In this document: piece by piece, positions 39,001 to 51,000 of the stretch
Numbering within the stretch: the stretch's first letter is position 1
Layout: each line of letters begins with the position of its first letter
Source of the DNA: Eupeodes corollae
Taxonomy: Eukaryota > Arthropoda > Insecta > Diptera > Syrphidae
Direction: 5' to 3'
Length of the DNA: 64,000 nucleotides
Assembly: GCF_945859685.1 (NCBI RefSeq)
Contig: NC_079148.1
Location: 39,629,946-39,693,945 of the forward strand
Notes under the pieces: model-generated
The model's database searches: none
Told to the model about the DNA's origin: nothing
Seen by the model: only the letters and a program-made list of their open reading frames with translations
Position numbers and translations under genes: made by a program

Positions 39001-42000
39001 GTGGACAAAGTGAATCTCACTGGACTAGACCTCTTAGTGGAACAACTTCTATAAGTGTTTTCGATAAATTTTATAGAATACAACTGATAGAAGTATCATG
39101 TTAAATTTCTTGCCCCATTAAACCTTTACTGTAGGCAGTATGTTAGGTAATGGCTAGCTATTAAAATGGTCGCCAGAAAATACTTAAGTAAAATGATGAC
39201 TGCAATTATAAAGAATTATTGATGAAGAAATTTTTTAAATTGAATGAATTTATTCATGCGTGGATACGATATTGTCTTTTGTAATTATTTTTATATTATT
39301 TGTTGCATTAAAACTTTTATGAAGAAACACCTTTATCGTTTCAAAAAGTAGAAGTAGTAGTATTCAATGTCAATGTTGTGAAAATAGTTGAAGCAGTAGG
39401 TGTTTTGAGTAATAATAGATGTGTACAAGCTCATCGATACATAGTTGTTTTAAAATTACAATAATAATGTGCTACTGGTTATTAGAATTGTAGATACCAC
39501 GTAACTTTTGAAACTGTAATCTTTTGACATTTTACAAGCAAAAGTTACGCTTTTTTCAAAATTGTAACTATACACACTTTAACAACAAATAACAATTGTT
39601 TATTTTCGCTTTAATATATTGGTGAACATTTTGCAGTCAATCATACGTAAGTTTCTCTTTTTCCATATTGGCCCAAATGTAAAGGGTCGTTAACTTAAGG
39701 ATCTATTTTGATTTTAAATAAAACACAATTGATCAAGGATATTCTTTGTTATTTCTTTTCATTATGATAATTTTGGTATAGTTCTATTTTGTATGGACCA
39801 AAATATCGGCCAAATGGCAGTCGTGACTTCAGCGGCACATCTTCATCCGATTGTCCAAATTTTCAGTGAAGCTGAGGCATAATTGAGGTTCTACTCGTAT
39901 GTCGTTAATTTCGGCACATTACCTCATCCTTTAGCTCTTGAATTGTTGCTGGCTTATTGAAGTATACCATTTCTTTCAAATAAACCTAAAGAAAGAAGTC
40001 CAATGAAATTAAATCACAAGATCCAAGTGAGATAAAATGGTCGCACAAAAGAGCCATTGTTTAGTTGGCTGTGTGGCTAGTGGCACCGTCCTTTCAAAAC
40101 CACATATTACCGACATTTATATCTTCCAATTCGCACCATAAGAACGCCTATTTTCGCAATAAGTCTGAATTACTCGATTTTGTATCTTTTAAAACTGAAT
40201 TAATCTGAAAATGAGAAATGTCATTTGAAATGCAAAAAAAACTTGACGTTTAGGTGTGGTTTACTTTCAACTTCGTTCCTTAATATTTAAGCACCCTTTT
40301 TGCTCAATGTTTTATCGTAAAAGAATCTTCAGTATGCAAACATTATTCAAGTTTCCATGTTTTGATTTATGTCGTAGAAATATTTATCTTTTAACTTACA
40401 TCTAAAAAACTGCACCTGATTCATGGCAATAATAAATTACAAGACTAGCAACGATATAGCCTTGAAACATGGCAAGATCAAGTTCGCTTAGTTTTGCGTA
40501 TTTTATTAATGAGCTTTTTGACCTGAAAGCACACAAATTATTTTGAATTTCATGTGTCAAGATATATTAAGAAGCATTAGTAATAGAAAGATTGATTGAA
40601 TGTGATAGAATCCACAGAATGTTATATTTTAAACAAAAAAATTGAACAATGAAAGATATTCAACTGAGCAACTGATAGTACAAAAAAAATCTATTAAAAA
40701 TTCCTTTATTTCTTTAATATGGCACCCGACAGTTAAAAGAACATGTTAAACATCAATAACATGTCACAATACTATCAGCTGCCACTTATATATCTCCTTA
40801 TCATCGTTTTGTAAATTTTTGTTTTAATTAATTTGATATCATGTTGTGCAGCAGCAAAAGTGTCTGACATTCATCATTTTTTTGTTTGTGTTCTGTCTCA
40901 GAGTTCAGGGCTATCGAAATCAAATTACAGCCAAAATATTTACCCAAAACATAAAACCCAAACAAGTTTCCAAAGTTTAAAAGACAAACACAAAAATCGA
41001 TGTCTCAGCAATTAAATTTGATTAATATCAATTCTCACACTAATTAGCAACGTGATGAGAAATTTTATTATTAATAAAGAAAATATTCACAATAATTAAG
41101 CTTCTTTTTAGTTTTTAAAGTTTTTTAATAAACTTGAACCTTCATTTTTAAACTATTATGTAATTTGATGAGATTTTACAAATTTTGGGTCATAAAAGAT
41201 TAAGTTGACAAATTTCACGAGCTATAATTATTCCGTTCGTGTGTGATGTGATTATATCATTTCCGATAAATTAAAAAGATAGTTGTAACGTAGATACTAG
41301 TTTATTGTTTTAAATTTGATTGAGGAGGTAGATAATCATAAAAAGGAATGAAAAACATTTCAAACTCTTTTTTAGCGAAAGAGTGAAAGTATAAAAATAG
41401 TTTGAAAAATAAAAATGTTTTCTAGAGGTTTTGTGTTTAATTTTATTGATAAATGAAATATGTAACAAAATTGTGAAAATACTTGTATTTATTAAAGATT
41501 TGTCATGAATCCAAGTCAACATCAATAACTATATCATTGAATCACATGTGCGTATAATGAGTGTCTTGAATGTCATACAAAATAAAACCTCAACGGGATT
41601 TTTGCCATATTTTTATATGTTGCATTTTTTTAAGCTTCATTTATGATCAAGTATAAAGCGATAAACGTGCAGTGAATAAAAACAAATTCAATTCAACTTA
41701 ATTATATTGCGAATTCATTTGGTGTAGGAATCTTTTATATTCATGCCCTGGAAGTTAGATTAAAAAAAGGTGAATTGCAGATACAAATAAATTTGCATAG
41801 AAAATGCTGAAAGAATTTTAATTCAAGTAACCGTCATATTCTTGGAAAGTGATCGTGCACAAAGCACACGCAATGCAATTGACTTTAATTTCAAAATAAA
41901 TATTCACCGATATTATCATATTTTGTTTTTGGCTTTGAATTGAATGCAGATTGAATAAAATGATTAAAGTGTTTGTATTTTATTAAATTTTGAGTAGGAT

Positions 42001-45000
42001 TCATTAAATATTGATTTAAAGATTCATTGAGGAGTGTGCTTTTCGAATTGACCATGAATTTAAGCAGACAAATCACTTTTTACACATTTAGTCATAAAAA
42101 TGATAAATTATATTGAGCACTATAGAAGGTTAAACATTTTTTTGCATCTTTATGTATCAAATTGAAATGGACTTGTTATTTATTTAGTAGTTTTTTTTTT
42201 TATTTTGAATAAATCAATCATTCATTTTATAATGTTTTTTAAGCGAACTTAATCTCTGTAGAATTTGCCTATGGTGGGCTTTTAAATATTAAACTACGAA
42301 TTAAATTTAGTTTAATGTTTGATAGAAATTTTAAATAGTATCTGCATTTTTTTTTCTGGCCACAGATCGAAATTCTAACATGAAACATTTTCTACAGTTG
42401 CAAATTATTTAAAATCAATTTCAATTTCTAAAATTCAGTTTTTGGTTTTTGAAATGCTGAAAATTTATGAATCTGTAATTGTTTAACTGTCAACATTAGC
42501 ATTAGGAATAAAATAGAAATCTAAAACAATGATTTTTTCTCTAAATTTATTATTTCTAAATATAGCAACTGAACTTTAAAAAAAAGGTTGGTTATATTTC
42601 AACCTTAATGTGGACCAATCGTAATTGATCAATGAACACACTCATTTTAATTTGTTTTGTGAATATATGTCAACTTAGTTAGAAATACCAAATGGACAGG
42701 TTCAGGCTATATGAAGGACTGCAGCCACCAACATTCTTTAACCAGAAATATAAAACAAGGCAAATAAATAGTTTGTTTTTCTGATGAAATAAGTTCCAAA
42801 CTTTGATGGAAATGAAAAATTTTACTTCTTTAACTTTTATAGTCTATGAGGGCAATTCCTTGACTTACTTGAATACCAAATCTCTTAAAAATAAACATTT
42901 TTAAAAAAGTTACAAAATATTTATGTATATAAACAAATATTTTTAATAATGTATCATCTTAAAAAATTCATATATTTTTTGAATAAAAATTGTTTACTCT
43001 GATGTTTGGTTGTTTATTTAGGAAAAATCTCTATGTTCGACTTTTCTTACTTTCCAAAAAATTCATTTTTTAAATGTTGATAAAAAATATTGCTAAACAA
43101 AATAAAATACTCAACCTAAAATTAAAGAGGAACATACAAGTGTCCCAATGAAACCTATAAAATGTTAACTATGTTTATATAAAATAACATAAAAAATACA
43201 ACTATAAAAGAATGATTCTTATCTTATTTGTAAAACCAGCCGATCTTCATTAAATTTTTTTAGAAATCTACTATCTACAAAACATATCATTTTATTTCAG
43301 AAGTGATCAGCAAAATAAAATAAACTATTTTTGATTTTGTCATTGTCTATAACTTTTTCAAGTTTGTCTTTTTAGACTTTGACTTTTCTTAGGACCAATT
43401 TTGTAATGATTTCTCTGCATGATAAATTTAGGATCACGGTTTCTTTGATTTTGTCATACTAAATGGTTTGTGGACAAAATACAACTTATTTGAATTGTTG
43501 TTTGTCAAAACACTCAATTACAAAGTTCTGTATCTACAAAATATTGTATGCTAAAAATATGTATTTCAAGTCAAAATAAGTTCTATACCTACATATTTAA
43601 AAATTTCGGTAAAAATTAATTTCATAGAGCGAAAAATAAAAATTGTTTTGATTGTGAAAGAAGAAGCGCATAAAGCTGCGGAAAATTATAATACGTTATT
43701 CTTAATGCATATTACTTTAAAATACACATGATTAAACTGATTTTTTATACTATATGCAGTGGGTACTTCACCATACATAGTTCAGGTTTCCTAGCAGCTT
43801 GCTCATGATCAAAGATAAATATCTAAAAAAAATTAAAAGTAAAAAAGTAAATACTGACCAAAATTTGTACAAAAATATTCATATATTTATTTTACTAAAT
43901 GTTTTTTAATATGCCAAATACTTAGCAAAAAATTAAAGTAAACTAGTAACCACCGATTCCATTTTTAGATACTTGTTTTGTCGCTGCAGTTTGCTTATTT
44001 TGTTAACTGGTATAACCAAATGAAAGACTTAATTGCAAACTCTTAATTTTTGTCTACCTACTACTTGTTTCCTTACTAAGATTGAATTCTGTATTGATTT
44101 AATAAATTTAAAAGTTGAAAATTGAATATTAATGTTGGTTACCTTGATATAAAAATCTATCACTGATCTTGAGTTATATTAAGTATCTTTAAACAGTAAA
44201 AGGCTGACTAGTATAACATAGTAATCGAATTGACTTTTCAATTCAAGCCTACCAAATTTATGCTAAATGAAAAAACTAAATCGCATGTAAACTTGATTAA
44301 AAGGAAGATCTTTTTAACTTTAAACGAATTTGATTAACTTGATTAAAAGGAAGATCTTATTAATTTTAAACGAATTTAACATTGATCTTTTTGATTTTTT
44401 ATCTAAAAGCATTCTGGACGTGAGAGAAGATAATATACTTCTAAATTAATGTAAATTTAAAAATGACTAAGAAAGAATGTTTGCGAAGTAGAATCTGGTA
44501 CGCCTACTCATGTTAGATGGCCTTTACCCTTTGTTTTAAGAGTACCATTATATGACTCATATGTATATGACTCAAACTTATTTACTTTTATTTGATTCTA
44601 TAAACAAATTAACCTACCTACTTTCTTACATACTTAAACAATTTTATTTTAATTTAAATTCTTTTTCCCAAAATAAACATTCGATATAACAAAATATAGA
44701 CATCCTTCTAGAATCAAGTCATGTATTTTATATCTATCAAATGTTATAAAATACTTAGTCACGACCTCAGAGCTATGTCATAATCAAATTGAATTAAAAA
44801 TATTATTTGCATCCAAAAACTACATCGATAAGTAATTTGTTTTGTAATTGGAATGATATTTCAATAACCACATTCAATAAAATAAAATTTGGAATTATAT
44901 TATGAGTGCGTAGTTTGCTTCTTATTGAAAACAACAAATCGAAATAAAAATATAAAACATCCGCTATGAACTACGCAATTAAATTTAAATTAACATTTTG

Positions 45001-48000
45001 AACATTATACCACTTAATTAAATCAAATTACACTCATCCAAAAAAAAATCGAAACTCAAAACACAAAACAAATTCATTTAAAGCTTCATCCTACATGAAA
45101 AAAAAAAATGATTCTATAATTAAAATGATATTTGAAAAATCTATGCAAATCACTGAATCTATAATATATCAGTGACATTTGAGAATCAAAACAAAAATAC
45201 ATATTTATTTTATCTGATGCTTTGATTATTTAATCTGGTAGAATTTGATATCTTTTTTTCCTCTAACTTTTCACTATATTTTATAAATATATACTTTTAT
45301 ATATATTCAACACAGTGTATCCGCTTTATCTATTTATTTAAGTAGATTTGATTTGCACACCATAGTTGGAAAAATAGCTGCACACTAAATTTAGAAAACA
45401 GTAATTAAAAATAGAGAAATAAAACTACAAAACCCAAAGCAACAACAAATTATATATATATTTAAAAATTTAAAATAATTATGTTTTTTTATAATTTTAT
45501 TTAAGGTCCGCACAAAGGTTCCGGTCCGTCGTCCAAATCTACGAAGACGTCTTTTCACCACAACACAACCTGCTTCCAGCAATTCTACCGATGAACTAAA
45601 CAACACGGATGGCACTTCCACGATCAGTAGTATCACAACAAAATATGATGCTTCTACTCCAACAACCAGTCTCTTCAAGAATAATCGACGTACTAGGCCG
45701 AATTATCTAACTACTATATCGGCGAAGCTCAAGCCAACAGCGAAGGCAATGTCATCATCTTCTTCATCGAATCCGGTTGAGATCATCACATCGACTATCA
45801 GCACCACTGGTTCGACAGCGGTGGCGGCACCAGCAACTACGTCTTCAAATGATATCACGTTCGTAACTGTTAATAAACTGTCAAATCAAAAGTCTCCATC
45901 AGGTGTGATACGACGTAAATTCACCAGACCCTTGAACGGTAATAGATTAAACACAAATTCAACAGCAAACACGACGACGACGGCTTCAACGTCAAGCGGT
46001 AGTGGTAGTGGGAGTACGCAACCAGCAGCGGAGACATCTGATGAAGTTGGTAAGTATATAGAGAATTCATATAAATACAGGGTGTTTTTTTGTAAGTTAG
46101 GTTAATAGAAGAGTCAGTTCCACCATATTTGTGATTTGAAACTCTTAAATGTCTTATATCATTATGGACACAGAGGCAATGGAACGTAAAAACTTTCGAT
46201 GAAAGTATAAAACAAAGCACCCTTTACAAAGTTAATAGAAGCTTGACCATGTACGGCCGCCACACCGTCGCTGCTCCGCCACTGATATGATGTATTGTTG
46301 ACTTTGTCGGTGGGAGAAGGCTATGTAAACTGCATTCCGTATGTTATCTCTCTGCCTTCATGATTATTTGCATTACCTTATGAGTCAGAAAGACAGTTAT
46401 AGTCAGGGCTATTTTAATATAGTTAATTGTATGGGCATAGAGGATAGTGGAACCTACTATGTTATAAGTGGTGATTGCATGTGGGTTAAGAGTAGTTTTG
46501 TTTCAAGTTTAAATTGGCAACTGTGGAAGTTTTAGCTGTCGGATGCGTGTGTAAACACTTTCCCTTTTATGTTTTGAACTTGTATTTCTTCATCATCATA
46601 ACATTTTTGTTTATTGTTTCAAGCCTTCTTGTTTGAGTTAATGAGATGAATCAATGCGGTGGCGATGGAATTCATTAAACCAAGTCTAATAAAAAAGATT
46701 TGGTGAATCTTTGTTGTTGTTGTCTGTATTTTGAAATAAGTAACATTCGGTTTCCGGGTATCCCAAAAAAGTTGAAAGATAAATTATAAAATGTTATGTG
46801 TATGTTGAATGTTTCACTATTTGAATACATAATAGAATGTGAGGAATTTAATTTAAACGTCCTTTTTTAACTCTACGTTTTCATGTCTTCTTTGGGACTT
46901 TTTTGAGTGACAGTTACTTTGAGCTGAAATCTTGACTTTTATCATTAACTGACTTATTACAAGGTGTGTTTTGGAAGATAAATAAATTTGTCTCTTTGAT
47001 AAACATGACTAATGGAGGATTGGCTTCGTATTGATATTCAGAAGAAGACAAAAATAAACATTGATTTTAATGCAAACATGATGGGCGAAGAGCGCCAATG
47101 TGTGATTGTTTGTCATAGATTGTGTGAAATACGTTAAAGATTTTGTGAATAATTTATCAATAGGCCTTAAGACACTTAAAATGAGTGGTAGATGAAATTT
47201 TAGAAACGACTTATATGATCTTTGAATAAATGCATACAAATAATTTAAATATAAACAATGTTATGCATTCGAAACAAAAGAGCTGACGTTCGAACTTCGA
47301 TAGTAATCAGTTTAAATTTCAACTGAAGGTACTCGAGTACATCCTCGTTGTTGGATTAAATTGTAGCTGGTATTTAGTGTAAGAATTAAAGAGGTTGCCT
47401 TTTTTACGCAGCTATAAATGTTATAGGTAGCTCTTTAACTGAGTTAACGCACTGGTGCATTTTATTCGATTCAAGTTTAATTTTAATTATCTATGTGTAC
47501 ATCTCGAACGGTTAATATGAGTTTGAGTAGGTAAGGTAAATAAACATTATGCAAATAATGTTGAAACCACACATTTTTATAAATAAAATCAAATACCGCA
47601 ATCAAGTTTCCTCTTTATATACGAGTAGGCACATCTTGCAAATATTTCGTTATTTAAAAACAACTATGCCTACATTAAAAAAGTTTTCCAATTCTTGCAA
47701 AATATTAGCAATATAGCCACAATTATAAAGATTTCTTGTTGAATCTGCTGAAACATACAAAATATCCACATAAAAGCTTACAGCAAGGCACATAATAAAC
47801 ACATCTTTACTTTTTTTCTTCATTTAATTCATTAACATGTGTCCAATCCTATACCAGCAATTACTGGCTTCTGTCGTTTGGATTTAAGTTTTCCAGCGAT
47901 GGTTTGTTCATGCTGGTGTTTCAAGATTTCATAATTGACTATCTAAGTGTTGTTAGATGTTAATGTTTGGTATGCAAACAAACTACAATTATTATAGATT

Positions 48001-51000
48001 CATAGATGCAAACAAGAAGTTATAATTATTGCGCGGATGGTGATCTCGCGGCAGATGGTACATCAGACTTGTTTACCTTGAAGGTTGAATTCATTTGTAA
48101 TATAATAAGAGACATAGCACTTAGAGAAATTGTTTATCTACTTAATAAAAATAAATAAATGCAAATGCATGAAGTGTTAATAAGTATTTTGCAAAATTAA
48201 ATTGAAGAAAAAATAAATCAGCTAAGTTGATTCGTTGAGTAGGTTGAAGTGAAGCTATAAACATGAAAACATGAATAAATAACAACGAAGTCACGATTAA
48301 ATTTCAGATATTTTATTTTTAACTTTCCATAGGAAGTTATTGTAATCGGTCTAATTTGTCGATATAAAAATTTTGACATTTCTCTACGTTTCAATGTCCC
48401 TAGAGTATAGATTTTTAGAGAGATGTCTGTACGTACGTGTGTACGTACGTCAGTAAGTTCGGGAAGTGTCTTTCATCGTCTATAGCTCAAGAACCAGTAG
48501 AGATATCAAATTCAAATAAATGTTTGTATACAGATAATAATCCAGAAACATGCAAAAAGGACTCTGAAGAAAATTGAGTTCTATAACGTGATACCAAACA
48601 TGTTTATTTTTGGGGAAAAAATCCAATTGACTTTTTTTTTAAATCTAAAAAACTGAAAACAAAAGAATGATAGGCACATCTAGGCACATCAGACCATTGT
48701 ATCGTATCTGCGAATTTCTCATGTGTAAAAAACCCAGTTAAAGAAAAAAACTCTTATGAGAACCGTTTGGCAGTATGAGAAAGCCAACTGGGACCGTCTC
48801 AATGAATTCTTCAGGAACTTTAACTGGTCACTATGCTTCCTCGATAGTGACGTAGATTCCAGCGCAGATATGGTTACAAATTTAATTCTTTGTGGAATGA
48901 GAGATTTTATCCCGAATAGTGTAAAATTAATCAAACTAAAGAGAACATGGTTCCGGATTTATAAAGCCAACTCCCCTGAGGAAAACCGGAATAAGTTCAA
49001 ACAAGCTAGAAAGACTTGCAACGGCCATATTCGACGAACTAAATTTTTGCATGACCAGAAATTAAGACAAAAAATACTACAATGTCCCAAAGGTAGTAAA
49101 CATTTCTGGTCACTTGTAAAAAAAGGGATTAATTATCAGATTAAGAAATATCTTGAAGAACGGAAGCTTCTTAATGACCGGCAGTATGGCTTTCGTTGCA
49201 ATAGGTCCACTAGTGATCTCATGGTTTATCTCACCGAACAGTGGAAAAAATCTTTCCATCGTTTTGGAGAAAGTAAGATTATTGCACTAGATATTTCAAA
49301 AGCATTTGATAGAGTTTGGCATCAAGCTCTCTTATCGAAAATGCGTGCATTTGGTGTTGATGAATTCCTTCTTCGTTGGGTTAGAAATTACATTTCGGAC
49401 CGTTCAATTCAAGTAGTATTGGACGGGTTCAAATCTGATATTCACTAGTATACGCCAGGGCTCTGTTTTGTCTCCGACGCTCTTCCTTATTTTTATAATT
49501 GATCTTTTGTCTGAAACTTCAAACCCACGAAATTGTTTCGCTGATGACAGTACCCTCAGCTTTTCATATTCGTTTTTAGATTCTCATCCTTGTCCTTCGG
49601 ATGCGGACCTTCAACGGCAGCGTATGATTAGCTCATTAAATTCTGATCTCGACAGCAATGTACAATGGGGAATCAAAAACCGTGTAGAATTTAATGCTTC
49701 GCAAACTCAATGCTGTCTCTTGTCGTTAAAATGTAACCCACCCCCGACGCCGCTATCCATGAGCGGCACTTGCATCCAGGAAACTAATCAACTTTCAGTA
49801 CTCGGTAAGAATATCACAGCTCACCTCTTATGGAATGCTCACATATTCGATATTGCAAAAAATGCTGCTAGGTGCTTAGGATTTCTCCGACGGCGCAAAA
49901 AATTTGTCACCTCTTCTGATCTGGCTGTAATTTATAAAGCCTTCATTCGTCCAAAACTTGAATATAACTCGCATATTTGGGCAGGTGCCCCTAAAGCAAG
50001 TTTAAGTATCTTGGACAGGATCCAAAAACGAGCTTTGAAGATGATAGGCAATAGAACTATAACCAAAACAGTTACGTCACTTGAACACCGCTGCAATGTT
50101 TCATGCCTTTCGTTGTTCTACCGATATTTTTATAAACAGTGTTCTATCGAATTAGCCAGTTGCATTCCCCCCTACCCCTAAAACAATTCAGCCGTAATAC
50201 TGGTATTTCTAGGAATGCACATCAGTTTAACCTTGAGCTCAATTGCGGACGTACTGTCAAATATAGAGATTCTTTTTTTAACCTCACATCGAGAATATGG
50301 AATGCTTTACCCAGCTCTGTTTTTCCCTATCATTTTGATATTCAAAACTTTAAGACCAATTTGCATCGGTATCTCCTCTTTAATCCTTCCCTATTTTCCT
50401 AACGCTCGCACTGTGTTTAAACTTTTAAAATGTTAAGGGTATTAATAACCCCTTGAGTGCCCGTTTATTATAAAAAAAAGATTGTCATCTCGAAAATTCT
50501 ACGAACAAAAAATAATTTAATCTCCAAAATAATTTTATGCAACGAGGAATAAAATTTGGTAAAAATTTGAGATTATCGCTTCAAGCTAATTTTATCTCAA
50601 AGAAATTGTTTTCCATTTAACAGCATTTTTTTTCTTAAAAAAATAAAATACACAAAAAAAAGTAAGCAAATGCTACTAAAGTTGGTAAAAATGTATTGTA
50701 TTTTACAACAACAAAACACGATGAACATGAAAGGCATTCAAATTTGATATTTACTTCTTGTTTTAAAAGGGCTTTTCATAGTGTGCATGTCAGTTGAATA
50801 ATGACAAACTTTCAAATTTTTAGCCTTCAATTTTTAAAAGATATTTTAAACAAGAAATAAGGCCATGGGTCAAATGTTTTGAAATAGGCGAGTTTCCTTA
50901 AAAAAATAATATTTTTAATAATTTAGATAATCGTACTTTCAGCGTTTTATTATTTACAATAAAAGAACACTATTTTTACTTTAATCTCCAAAATTTTAGG

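Noticed and set aside
40833..42076. Short open frames (40833-41015, 41310-41525, 41891-42076)
   Set aside because: Short frames of about 60-70 residues in AT-rich intron with no recognisable content; expected by chance.
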